From: an uncultured Pelagibacteraceae bacterium
GTDB lineage: Bacteria > Pseudomonadota > Alphaproteobacteria > Pelagibacterales > Pelagibacteraceae
Direction: 5' to 3'
Assembly (NCBI GenBank): GCA_905612415.1
Contig: CAJQRW010000038.1
Coordinates: 1 to 58,494 of the forward strand
Length of the DNA: 58,494 nucleotides
The notes beneath the pieces were generated by a model, which was not told the DNA's origin, searched no databases, and worked only from the letters and a program-made list of their open reading frames with translations. A program made the position numbers and the translations under genes. The first letter of the stretch is position 1, and the number at the start of each line of letters is the position of its first letter. Shown piece after piece: positions 42,256 to 51,102 of this stretch.

Positions 42256-43467
42256 ATGCCAAATATTAAGTTAAGTTTTAAAATAATTGTTTTCGGATTT
42301 ATATTTACATTTTTTTCCTGTTTTGGACAGAGTTTTTTTATTGGATTATTTAATACAAGCATAAGGTCTGATCTAAATATAAGCCATGGACAATTTGGCT
42401 CAATTTATGCTCTTGCTACTTTATTAAGCAGCTTTACTTTAATTTGGGTAGGAAAGAAAATAGATGATCTAAAATTAATAAATTATTCTTTTTTTGTTAT
42501 TTTTTTGTTATTTTTTTCATCTATTTTTTTCTCTTTCGTAACTAATATCGCATTATTATTAGTTGGTATTTTTCTTTTAAGATTATCTGGTCAAGGATTG
42601 ATGTCACATACTGCCACCACCAGCATTTCAAGATATTTTGATTTAAACAGAGGTAAGGCACTTAGCGTAACATGGTTAGGACTTTCAGCAGCTGAATTTA
42701 TAATGCCTATCACTATTGTTTTCTTTCTTTCCATATACTCCTGGAGAAGTATATGGATATCAATAGGTTTATTGGTTGTTTTGTTTTTACCTATTTTATC
42801 TTTTTTAACAATTAAGAAAATAAATTTATTATCACGAGAGAAAAAAATTACTAAACTAAAAAGAAATCGAATTAAGAGCTGGAAACGACGAGAACTATTA
42901 TTAGATCCTAAATTTTATTTAATTTCATTAGTGATGTTGGCTTTACCAGCAATCAATACAGGTGTTTTTGTTTACCAATCATTTATACTGGAATCAAAAG
43001 ACTGGGGAGAATTTGTGATAGCAAAATCTTTTATGGTGTATGCCATATTATCCGTTGTAACTTTATTTATTTCTGGCCCCATTATAGACAAATATAAGAG
43101 TAGAAAAATTTTACAACTAATGAACATCCCCACACTATTTGCAATGCTGATTTTATTTTATTCTGACTATTACATATCGTCTTATTTTGTGCTTGGGCTT
43201 ATGGGAATTTCCAATGGTTTAGCTAATGTTTTAGGATCGACCACATGGGCAGAAATTTATGGAGTCAAATATATCGGTTCAATTAAGGCATTAACTACAG
43301 CGATGATGGTATTTTCAACTGCTTTTGGAACTGCAGTCTTTGGTTTGATTATTGATTATGGATATTCGATTGAAGTTATAGCAATGATAAGTTCCGCTTA
43401 TATAATTATAGCAAATATTTTAATTATTATTTTTAAAAGACATATAAAACCAGTTTTAATTAAATAA
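42256..43467 (+). CDS. Major facilitator superfamily transporter
   Basis: A 403-residue membrane protein with about twelve hydrophobic segments and a hydrophilic central loop (about 188-215). The first segment pair is FGFIFTFFSCFGQSFFIGLF and a loop with WVGKKIDDLK (A-motif-like) follows; FLLRLSGQGLMSHTATT lies in the N-terminal half. It belongs to the monocarboxylate/oxalate-formate-like MFS group. Substrate unknown. It is divergent from the HIBADH-like gene with only 11 bases between, so promoters must overlap coding sequence. Confidence 0.85.
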   Translation: MPNIKLSFKIIVFGFIFTFFSCFGQSFFIGLFNTSIRSDLNISHGQFGSIYALATLLSSFTLIWVGKKIDDLKLINYSFFVIFLLFFSSIFFSFVTNIALLLVGIFLLRLSGQGLMSHTATTSISRYFDLNRGKALSVTWLGLSAAEFIMPITIVFFLSIYSWRSIWISIGLLVVLFLPILSFLTIKKINLLSREKKITKLKRNRIKSWKRRELLLDPKFYLISLVMLALPAINTGVFVYQSFILESKDWGEFVIAKSFMVYAILSVVTLFISGPIIDKYKSRKILQLMNIPTLFAMLILFYSDYYISSYFVLGLMGISNGLANVLGSTTWAEIYGVKYIGSIKALTTAMMVFSTAFGTAVFGLIIDYGYSIEVIAMISSAYIIIANILIIIFKRHIKPVLIK

Positions 43468-43507
43468 ACCTTGCTTTATATACTTTAATTTTATAAAAGT
43501 CGGTCAC

Positions 43508-44002
43508 ATGGCAAGAATTACAGTAGAAGATTGTTTAAAAAAAATTGATAGTCAATATGACTTGGTTTTACTAGCTAAGGAAAGAACAGCGCAGTTAAAT
43601 GCAGGTGATAAGTCACTAGTACCTGAAGATAATGATAAAAATACTGTAATAGCCTTAAGAGAGATAGGTGAGGGTAAAATATCAATTAAAAATGTAGAAG
43701 ATTCTGCTATTAATAAAATGAGAAAAACACGAAATGAACCAAAAGAATTAGAAGACCTTGAAGTAGATTCGGATGATGAATTTGATAAAATCTATAAAGG
43801 GGAAATTTCAAAAAGTGGTGCTGCAATTTTACCTTCCAAAAGAGTGAGAAGACTTCCAGAAAAAATTTTTTCAGACAAAGAAGAAGAAAAAGAAGAGATA
43901 CAGGAATCTAAACAAGTGACACAGGAATCTAAGGAAGAGATTCGTGAAGATGAAGAACAAGAATTATCAAAACCCGAAAAAGTTGATAAAACAGCAGAAT
44001 AA
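43508..44002 (+). CDS. rpoZ: RNA polymerase omega subunit with long acidic tail
   Basis: A 164-residue omega. MARITVEDCLKKIDSQYDLVLLAKERTAQL (1-30) and NDKNTVIALREIGEGKI (42-58) are the conserved omega core that stabilises the beta' subunit. Typical alphaproteobacterial omega is about 90-140 residues; here residues 75-164 are a low-complexity, Glu/Lys-rich tail with a repeated QESK (twice, from an ACAGGAATCTAA repeat). The tail's role is unknown. It precedes dusA by 34 bases. Confidence 0.92.
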   Translation: MARITVEDCLKKIDSQYDLVLLAKERTAQLNAGDKSLVPEDNDKNTVIALREIGEGKISIKNVEDSAINKMRKTRNEPKELEDLEVDSDDEFDKIYKGEISKSGAAILPSKRVRRLPEKIFSDKEEEKEEIQESKQVTQESKEEIREDEEQELSKPEKVDKTAE

Positions 44003-44036
44003 TAAGATAATTCATTTTAAATAAAATAAGTTGTTT

Positions 44037-45023
44037 ATGAAAAGGACAATCTCTGTAGCGCCTATGATGGATTGCACAGATAGACATGATCGTTATTTTC
44101 TTAGATTAATAAGCAAAAATGTAATGTTGTACTCTGAAATGGTAGCAACAAAATCTGCAATACATGGTGATAGAAAAAAAATTCTTTCATTTAGCCCAGA
44201 AGAAAAACCTTTAGCTTTACAAGTTGGAGGGTCTAACAAAAAAGAACTTTCAGAAGTTGCAAAAATAGCTGAAGATATGGGGTATGATGAAATTAATATT
44301 AATTTAGGGTGCCCAAGTAAAAAAGTACAAAAAAATAAATTTGGTGCCTGCTTAATGAAAGAACCTAATCTCGTTGCTGAATGTGTTAATGAGATGGTTA
44401 ATGTTTGTAAAATACCAGTTACCGCGAAAACAAGAATCGGCTTTGATGATGTTGAGAATTTTGATTACTTAAATAATTTTATACTTAAGATAAAAAATGC
44501 TGGGTGCAAAATTTTTATAATACATGCGCGAAAAGCTATGCTTTCTGGTTTATCTCCGAAAGAAAATCTGAATATTCCAAAATTAAATTATGAAATGGTT
44601 TATAAAATTAAGAGAGAAAATCCAGACTTAGAGATTATTATAAATGGTGGAATTTCTAAAATTGAAGAAATAAAAAAACATTTAAAATTGTGTAATGGTG
44701 TAATGATCGGTAGAGCTGTATACCAAAATCCATACTTCTTAGTTGATATAGAAAGAGAAATATTTAAAGTAAAAAACTCTCCATCTAGAGAAGAAATAGC
44801 AGAAAAATTATTAATATATTTAGAAAAGGAAGTTAATCTTGGCACCAAAGTAAATCATATTATGCGACATACAGTTGGTTTGTATCATGGGCAAATAGGT
44901 TCTAGAAATTGGAAAAGATATTTAAGTGATAATATGATGGCAAGAGATTCTGATTTTCAAAAAGCAAAGCACATAATGACAATTGTACAAAATAATGAAA
45001 AGGCAAATCAAACAAACCAATGA
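44037..45023 (+). CDS. dusA: tRNA-dihydrouridine synthase (DusA type)
   Basis: About 328 residues. SVAPMMDCTDRHDRYFLRLI (6-25) and LGCPSKKVQKNKFGACLM (90-107; the catalytic Cys is C92) are the DusA hallmarks, with LQVGGSNKKEL, a KTRIGFDD loop and IIINGGISK as FMN-phosphate strands. It reduces uridines in the tRNA D-loop (positions 20/20a for DusA). I use the ATG at 44037 rather than a TTG at 44031. It overlaps the permease gene at 45020 by 4 bases. Confidence 0.93.
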   Translation: MKRTISVAPMMDCTDRHDRYFLRLISKNVMLYSEMVATKSAIHGDRKKILSFSPEEKPLALQVGGSNKKELSEVAKIAEDMGYDEININLGCPSKKVQKNKFGACLMKEPNLVAECVNEMVNVCKIPVTAKTRIGFDDVENFDYLNNFILKIKNAGCKIFIIHARKAMLSGLSPKENLNIPKLNYEMVYKIKRENPDLEIIINGGISKIEEIKKHLKLCNGVMIGRAVYQNPYFLVDIEREIFKVKNSPSREEIAEKLLIYLEKEVNLGTKVNHIMRHTVGLYHGQIGSRNWKRYLSDNMMARDSDFQKAKHIMTIVQNNEKANQTNQ

Positions 45024-45853
45024 TTAATTTTATTATATATAATGAATATTCTTACTTTATTTTATTAATGATTTTAACTGCTGTGCCAGTAGGTTTTTTT
45101 GCTGGTTTATTTGGAATAGGAGGCGGCCTTATTACTGTACCGTTTTTATTTTTTATTTTTGAAACTTTAGATATAAACGCATTATATATTATGCATTTAG
45201 CTGTAGGTACTTCTTTTTCAATAATTATACCAACTTCATTTGTGTCAGTATTAACTCATAATAAGCATAAAGCAGTAGATTTAAATATAATAAAAACTTA
45301 TGGAATTTTTGTAATTATAGGAGTTATATCTGGAACTATATTGGCAGCAACACTTGAAACAAAATCTTTAGTATTATTTTTTTCAATTATTGTATATTTT
45401 CTTGGTACTTATTTACTTTTCCTTAAGGAAAAGTCTGAAGAAATTAAAACTAATTTTACTTTATTACCAAGAATAATATTTGGGTTTATATCAGGTTTTA
45501 TTTCAGCGCCTATGGGTATAGGTGGGGCCGTTATGAATGTCCCTATTTTAAAATACTTTGGCTACTCAATAAATCGAGCAATAGGTAGCGCAGCAGCTAT
45601 TGGTTTTATTATAGCATTATTTGGAGCTATGGGTTTTTTAATATCAGGCTCTTTTTTAAATGCAGGCCTACCATTAAGTGTCGGATTTATTAATATTCCT
45701 GCTTTTTTAATATTTATACCAATAACAACAATTATGGCAAGAATAGGAGCTAACACTGTACACAAAATTAATAAAAATAAAGTAACAAAACTATTTGGAG
45801 TATTTTTATTTATTATTGGTACTGTTTTTTTATATAGATATTTTTTAATTTAA
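45020..45853 (+). CDS. TauE/SafE family sulfite exporter-like permease
   Basis: A 277-residue protein with about eight membrane segments and the two glycine motifs of the family: AGLFGIGGGLITVPF (27-41) and ISAPMGIGGAVMNVPIL (about 155-171). It is more like standard TauE/SafE proteins than the one at 17720. It overlaps the end of dusA (4 bases) and the end of the phosphohexomutase gene (4 bases), so it is squeezed between them. Possible role: export of sulfite or a small carboxylate or sulfonate anion. Confidence 0.87.
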   Translation: MINFIIYNEYSYFILLMILTAVPVGFFAGLFGIGGGLITVPFLFFIFETLDINALYIMHLAVGTSFSIIIPTSFVSVLTHNKHKAVDLNIIKTYGIFVIIGVISGTILAATLETKSLVLFFSIIVYFLGTYLLFLKEKSEEIKTNFTLLPRIIFGFISGFISAPMGIGGAVMNVPILKYFGYSINRAIGSAAAIGFIIALFGAMGFLISGSFLNAGLPLSVGFINIPAFLIFIPITTIMARIGANTVHKINKNKVTKLFGVFLFIIGTVFLYRYFLI

Positions 45854-47310
45854 ATTTTTTGGTCATATTTCCCAATCTTTCCAGTATTTTGAAGTAAACC
45901 ATCAATGAAATCAAATATCTTTTTCTTTCTACTGTTTGAAGTGGGACTTTCTGTAACTACTACTAATGAAGGTTTATTAGATGATGCTCTAATTAAACCC
46001 CACGAACCATCTGCAAACGAAAATCTAATTCCATTAACAGTAAGCACTTCTGTAATTATTTGATTATCAATTTTAGTTTTATTATTTTTAATATCCTTAA
46101 CTTGTTTAACTAAATTATCTACCACTTCATATTTTTCTTCATCTTTACAAAATGGTGCCATGGTTGGGGTTTGGTAAGTATTTGGTAGTTCATTCATTAT
46201 TTCATTCATTTTTTTATTTTTATTATTTAATAAATGACATACATGAATTGCTGAATTTATTCCATCGTCATAACCATATCCTAATGGCTCGTTAAAAAAG
46301 AAATGACCACTTTTTTCAAAGCCAGCTAAAGCTTTTTCAGTATTAACTTTTCTTTTAATATGTGAGTGACCAGTTTTCCAATAAATAGTTTTACAATTAT
46401 TTTCTAAAAGTATTTTATCCTTTGCATATAAACCGGTGGATTTTACATCTACTACAAATTTTGATCCATTGTGCTTAGTGGATAAGTCTCGTGCAATTAA
46501 TAAACCTATTTTATCTGAAAATATTTCATTACCTTTATTATCAATCACTCCCACACGATCTCCATCACCATCAAAACCAAAACCAATATCTGCTTTATTT
46601 TTTTTAACAGCTATACTAATTGCATCTAACATTTCAAGATCTTCAGGATTTGGATTATATTTAGGGAAAGTCCAATCTAATTTACAATCAAGTTCTATTA
46701 CCTCACAACCAATACCTTTTAAAATATCTGGAGCAAATACTCCCGCTGTCCCATTGCCACAAGCTACAACTGCTTTAATCTTTTTATTAATTTTATTTTT
46801 ATTTATTAAATCTTCTTTATAAATTTTTTGAAAATTGTTTATTTTTTTTTCATTCCCGTTACCTTTGGTAAATTTTTTATTCAAAGTAATTTCTTTTAAT
46901 TCTTTCATTTCATTTGGTGTGTGAGTTAAACCTTTTTGAATTCCCATTTTGACACCAGTCCAACCATTTTCATTGTGACTAGCAGTAACCATTGCCACTG
47001 CATCTGCGTTTAAATTGAATTGTGCAAAATAAACTGTTGGTGACAATGCTAACCCAACATCCTCTATATAGCATCCTGTAGAAATTAATCCTTTTTTTAA
47101 ATATGATTTTATTTTTTCACTATAAGACCTATAGTCATGTCCAACTATTACTCTTGGATTTTTTTTTTTTGTATGTATTATAATTTGAGTACCTAAACCT
47201 TTACCTAAATTCTCTATTCCCAGTTCGTTAATATCTTTTTTGTATAACCATCGAGCGTCATACTCTCTGAACCCCAATGGATTTATATGTGTTTCTTCAA
47301 TTTTTGACAT
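45850..47310 (-). CDS. Phosphomannomutase/phosphoglucomutase
   Basis: A 486-residue alpha-D-phosphohexomutase. The phosphoserine loop MVTASHNENGWTGVKMG (108-122, Ser111), metal site DGDGDR (247-252) and the sugar-binding GFEKSGHFFF loop are all present, with the phosphate-binding RASSNKPSLVV near the C-terminus. This is the PMM/PGM (AlgC/ManB) type, not GlmM, which would have a different phosphoserine context. It interconverts hexose 6- and 1-phosphates, feeding rfbA with glucose-1-phosphate or GDP-mannose synthesis. It lies opposite nrdA with a 171-base gap. Confidence 0.92.
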   Translation of the reverse strand: MSKIEETHINPLGFREYDARWLYKKDINELGIENLGKGLGTQIIIHTKKKNPRVIVGHDYRSYSEKIKSYLKKGLISTGCYIEDVGLALSPTVYFAQFNLNADAVAMVTASHNENGWTGVKMGIQKGLTHTPNEMKELKEITLNKKFTKGNGNEKKINNFQKIYKEDLINKNKINKKIKAVVACGNGTAGVFAPDILKGIGCEVIELDCKLDWTFPKYNPNPEDLEMLDAISIAVKKNKADIGFGFDGDGDRVGVIDNKGNEIFSDKIGLLIARDLSTKHNGSKFVVDVKSTGLYAKDKILLENNCKTIYWKTGHSHIKRKVNTEKALAGFEKSGHFFFNEPLGYGYDDGINSAIHVCHLLNNKNKKMNEIMNELPNTYQTPTMAPFCKDEEKYEVVDNLVKQVKDIKNNKTKIDNQIITEVLTVNGIRFSFADGSWGLIRASSNKPSLVVVTESPTSNSRKKKIFDFIDGLLQNTGKIGKYDQKI

Positions 47311-47481
47311 TTCTCTTTATCTAATATTTAGTGATTTTTATCAGTATTTAATTTTATCCTTGCTATTATATATATGTTCTTATAATGTTCTATTGATTTG
47401 TTTAAACATCTAGTATAGCTAGGTGAAGTGTACACAACATGTAGTTGTTTTTATACAAAAACTTAATAAAACATATAATAT
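47311..47481 (+). promoter_or_regulatory. Upstream region of nrdAB with small inverted repeats
   Basis: This 171-base gap, the longest in the window, separates the divergent phosphohexomutase gene from nrdA. It contains TATAAT within TCTTATAATGTTC (about 47374-47386), a palindrome ACAAC-ATGTA-GTTGT at 47434-47448 and CTAG-TATAG-CTAG just before it. Ribonucleotide reductase operons are often controlled by NrdR through pairs of palindromes, but these do not fit the NrdR box well, so the assignment is tentative. Confidence 0.35.
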
Positions 47482-49413
47482 ATGAATAAAAATCTATCTT
47501 TTGCCATTGAAAAAGCTGTCGAAAATTTAAACACTAATGACAGTTTATCATTTAATCAAAACAAGGCTGAAAAAAAACCAGATTTATTTTCGTTAACATC
47601 TCATACAGAGCTTTTTCAAAATGAGAAAGGTATAACAATTAAAATTGACAGATCAAAAGATTCCAAATTAACTGATTTTGGCAAAGCTACTTTAAGTGAC
47701 AGATATTTAGGACAAAATGAATCTTATCAGGATTTATTTGCTCGTGTAGCAAGTATATATTCAGATAATAACTTACATGCACAACGAATTTATAATTATA
47801 TAAGTAATTTATGGTTCATGCCAGCAACACCAATTTTATCTAACGGTGGCACTGAGAGAGGGTTGCCAATATCTTGCTTTTTGAATGAAGCTGGAGATAG
47901 TTTAAGTGGAATTTTAGATTTATGGAGTGAGAATGTATGGTTAGCTGCAAAAGGTGGGGGTATAGGAAGTTATTGGGGTAACCTTAGATCAATAGGAGAA
48001 AAAATCGGTAGAGTTGGAAAGACTTCTGGAATTATTCCTTTTATAAAAGTAATGGATTCATTAACTATGGCAATCAGTCAAGGTTCCTTAAGAAGAGGAT
48101 CGGCTGCATGTTATCTTCCAATAGATCATCCTGAAATTGAAGAGTTTATTGAAATGAGAAGGCCAACGGGTGGAGATCCCAATAGAAAAGCATTAAATCT
48201 ACATCATGGAGTTTTAGTAAGTGATTCTTTTATGAGAGCAGTAGAAACAAATTCACAATGGGCTTTAAAAAGTCCAAAAGATGGAATTGTGCAATCAACT
48301 GTTTCAGCAAGAAACCTTTGGATAAGATTATTAACTGCAAGAGTAGAGACTGGAGAGCCGTATATTATTTTTATAGATACTGTAAATAGACTTATACCTC
48401 AACATCATAAATTAGCGGGATTAAATGTAAAAACATCAAATCTTTGTAGTGAAATTACTTTACCAACAGGTATAGATAAAGAAGGCAAAGAACGTACTGC
48501 TGTATGCTGTTTGTCATCTTTAAATCTGGAAACATACGATGAATGGAAAGATGATCCAAATTTTATTGAAGATATTATGAGATTTTTGGATAACGTTTTA
48601 ACTGATTTTATTAATAGAGCACCAGATTCTTTCAGTCACGCAAAGTATGCGGCCATGAGAGAAAGAAGTGTTGGGCTTGGCGTGATGGGCTTCCATTCTT
48701 TTTTACAAAAAAACTCAATACCTCTAGAATCGGTTATGAGTAAGTCATGGAATAATAAAATTTTTAAATATATTCAAAAAGAAGTCGACGAAGCTTCCAA
48801 AAAACTATCTGAAGAAAGAGGAGCATGCCCAGATGCAAAAGAATATGGTTTTAAAGAAAGATTTTCAAACAAAACTGCTATAGCACCAACAGCTTCCATT
48901 TCAATAATTTGTGGTGGAGCATCACCTGGCGTCGAACCAGTTGCAGCTAATAGCTACACACACAAAACACTATCAGGATCATATAATGTTAGGAATAGAT
49001 ATTTAAAAAAAGTATTAGAAAAATATGGAAAAAATAATGATGAAGTTTGGTCAACAATTACCACAAACCAAGGTTCAGTTGAACATTTAAATTATTTAAC
49101 GCAAAATGAAAAAGATGTTTTTAAAACAGCTTTTGAATTAGATCAAAGATGGATTATTGAACTTGGTGCAGATAGAACACCTTATATATCTCAAGCACAA
49201 TCAATTAATATCTTTTTACCAGCAGACGTTCATAAAAAAGATTTACACCAAATTCATTTTCAAGCATGGAAAAAAGGCTTGAAAAGCTTGTATTATTGTA
49301 GATCTAAATCAATTCAAAGAGCGGAAAACATCAATAACAACTTCTCAACAACCGCGACAAAAAATGAATCGAATGAAAGTAAAGATTATGAAGAATGCCT
49401 ATCATGCCAGTAA
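47482..49413 (+). CDS. nrdA: Ribonucleoside-diphosphate reductase alpha subunit (class I, no ATP-cone)
   Basis: A 643-residue large subunit. Active-site residues: C132 (ISCF), N320-x-C322-x-E324 (NLCSE) and C342/C343 (AVCCLSSLN); the C-terminal shuttle cysteines are C639 and C642 (CLSC). Effector-site loops around GGGIGSYWGNLRS (158-170) are conserved. It is shorter than E. coli NrdA and lacks the N-terminal ATP-cone, so dATP inhibition through that domain should be absent. Reduces NDPs to dNDPs with NrdB, encoded next with a 19-base overlap. Confidence 0.94.
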   Translation: MNKNLSFAIEKAVENLNTNDSLSFNQNKAEKKPDLFSLTSHTELFQNEKGITIKIDRSKDSKLTDFGKATLSDRYLGQNESYQDLFARVASIYSDNNLHAQRIYNYISNLWFMPATPILSNGGTERGLPISCFLNEAGDSLSGILDLWSENVWLAAKGGGIGSYWGNLRSIGEKIGRVGKTSGIIPFIKVMDSLTMAISQGSLRRGSAACYLPIDHPEIEEFIEMRRPTGGDPNRKALNLHHGVLVSDSFMRAVETNSQWALKSPKDGIVQSTVSARNLWIRLLTARVETGEPYIIFIDTVNRLIPQHHKLAGLNVKTSNLCSEITLPTGIDKEGKERTAVCCLSSLNLETYDEWKDDPNFIEDIMRFLDNVLTDFINRAPDSFSHAKYAAMRERSVGLGVMGFHSFLQKNSIPLESVMSKSWNNKIFKYIQKEVDEASKKLSEERGACPDAKEYGFKERFSNKTAIAPTASISIICGGASPGVEPVAANSYTHKTLSGSYNVRNRYLKKVLEKYGKNNDEVWSTITTNQGSVEHLNYLTQNEKDVFKTAFELDQRWIIELGADRTPYISQAQSINIFLPADVHKKDLHQIHFQAWKKGLKSLYYCRSKSIQRAENINNNFSTTATKNESNESKDYEECLSCQ

Positions 49414-50408
49414 CAAAAATTATTAAAAACCTAAGTGATGAAAAAAAATCAGGATTATTAATAGGCAATCCAGTTTATAAACCTTTTAGATATCCGTGGT
49501 GTTACGATGCGTGGCTTACACAACAAAGAATACATTGGCTTCCAGAAGAAGTTCCTTTAGGTGATGATGTTAGAGACTGGCAAAAAAATCTAAGTCCTGC
49601 TGAAAAAAATCTATTAACTCAAATATTTAGATTTTTCACACAAGCGGATGTTGAAGTGAGTAATTGCTATATAAGACACTATATGAATGTTTTTAAACCA
49701 ACAGAAACACTAATGATGATGTCAGCGTTTGCTTCTATGGAAACTGTTCATATTGCAGCTTATTCACATTTATTAGACACTATTGGAATGCCAGAGTCAG
49801 AATATTCAGCTTTTTTAAAATATAAAGAAATGAAAGATAAATATGATTATATGCAAGGCTTTGATGTTAAATCAAATCATGACATAGCAAAAACAATTGC
49901 TGTTTTTAGCGCTTTTACAGAAGGCTTACAACTGTTTGCTAGTTTTGCAATTTTATTAAATTTTCCTCGACACAACAGAATGAAAGGCATGGGTCAAATA
50001 GTAACTTGGTCTGTTAGAGATGAAACTTTGCACTGCAATTCTATGATTAAATTATTTAAAACTTTTATAGAAGAAAATCCAAAAATTTGGACACTTCAAC
50101 TTAAAAAAGAAATATATGAAGCCTGTAGAACAATAATATCCCATGAAGATGCTTTTATTAATCTTGCTTTTGAAATGGGTCCTATACAAGGATTAACACC
50201 AGATGAAGTTAAGCAATATATTAGGTGGATAGCAAATAGAAGACTAAGTCAACTAGGTCTTGAACCTATTTATAAAATTGATAAAAACCCTTTAACTTGG
50301 TTAGACACAATGTTGAATGCCGTTGAACACATGAACTTTTTTGAAGGTAGAGCAACTGAGTATTCAAAAGCTTCTACAAAAGGGAATTGGTCCGAAGCAT
50401 TCAGTTGA
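49395..50408 (+). CDS. nrdB: Ribonucleoside-diphosphate reductase beta subunit (class I)
   Basis: A 337-residue beta subunit. The metal ligands D85, E116, H119, E176, E210 and H213 (TQAD, E-TVH, FTEG, RDE-TLH) and the radical tyrosine Y123 are all present, at the spacing of E. coli NrdB. The ATG at 49395 lies inside the end of nrdA; a second ATG at 49404 is also possible. It holds the iron-tyrosyl radical that starts catalysis in NrdA. The next gene begins at its stop codon, with a TTGA overlap. Confidence 0.94.
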   Translation: MPIMPVTKIIKNLSDEKKSGLLIGNPVYKPFRYPWCYDAWLTQQRIHWLPEEVPLGDDVRDWQKNLSPAEKNLLTQIFRFFTQADVEVSNCYIRHYMNVFKPTETLMMMSAFASMETVHIAAYSHLLDTIGMPESEYSAFLKYKEMKDKYDYMQGFDVKSNHDIAKTIAVFSAFTEGLQLFASFAILLNFPRHNRMKGMGQIVTWSVRDETLHCNSMIKLFKTFIEENPKIWTLQLKKEIYEACRTIISHEDAFINLAFEMGPIQGLTPDEVKQYIRWIANRRLSQLGLEPIYKIDKNPLTWLDTMLNAVEHMNFFEGRATEYSKASTKGNWSEAFS

Positions 50409-51052
50409 TCAGAAATATCAAATATAAAAAATACTGGAGAAAAACAAGCTTAAAGCAAAAAGGAGTAGGTGATTTTTTTTTAAATCTAATAAAAGAAAAA
50501 AAACCAAAAAACTTTCTCGAAGTAGGAATTTTTCATGGAGTAACAGCAAGGAATGTATGTGAGTTATTAAATGCTATTCATGGTGATAATTTTAAATTTA
50601 CAGGTATCGATTTATTTATGACCGAATATGAAATATTAAAAGACGAATTTGCACCAAATACTAAATTTTCTAATCCACTGAAAAACATTTATTATAAATA
50701 TATACAAAGAATAAATCCATACAGTTATGAAGCTGTAAAAAATTTGTTAAAAAAGTATAAAAATAATATAGAGATTATAAAAGGAAATTCTAACAAAGTT
50801 CTTCAAACAATTGAGACGCATTATTTTGATTATGTTTTTTTAGATGGTGGACATAAATATGAAACTGTGCTTTTCGACCTAAAATGTTTAACCAAAGTAA
50901 TAGAAAATAATGGCATTATTCTTTGTGATGATTACGATCTTACTTATGCACCAGGTGTTAAAAAAGCTATAGATGAATATGTTCTGCTTAATAATTTTAA
51001 TTTAAAAATATTAAACTCTAGATTTGCTGAAATAACTAAAAATTTAAACTAA
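50405..51052 (+). CDS. Class I SAM-dependent methyltransferase, coupled to nrdB
   Basis: About 215 residues from the TTG at 50405; an earlier TTG at 50387 would overlap nrdB by 22 bases. The stop of nrdB and this start form TTGA. NFLEVGIFHGVTARNV is the SAM loop, FKFTGIDLF the acidic loop, and YDYVFLDGGHKYETV-like sequence (FDYVFLDGGHKYE) the Methyltransf_24 core. The substrate is not evident, and a methyltransferase is an unusual partner for ribonucleotide reductase. It could be a stray glycan gene that transcription simply reaches. The next gene is on the opposite strand 50 bases away. Confidence 0.76.
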   Translation: MIRNIKYKKYWRKTSLKQKGVGDFFLNLIKEKKPKNFLEVGIFHGVTARNVCELLNAIHGDNFKFTGIDLFMTEYEILKDEFAPNTKFSNPLKNIYYKYIQRINPYSYEAVKNLLKKYKNNIEIIKGNSNKVLQTIETHYFDYVFLDGGHKYETVLFDLKCLTKVIENNGIILCDDYDLTYAPGVKKAIDEYVLLNNFNLKILNSRFAEITKNLN

Positions 51053-51102
51053 ATTTGATTTAATTCAATATTCCTAAACATAAAATTAATAGGAAAATAA
51101 TC

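Noticed and set aside
45020-45853. Treating the two TauE/SafE genes as recent duplicates
   Set aside because: They share only the family glycine motifs and differ in length and loops, so they are distant paralogues.
46436-46822. A 128-residue open frame on the strand opposite the phosphohexomutase gene
   Set aside because: It lies fully inside a well-supported gene on the other strand and its sequence shows no family motif; low-GC codon use often leaves such antisense frames.
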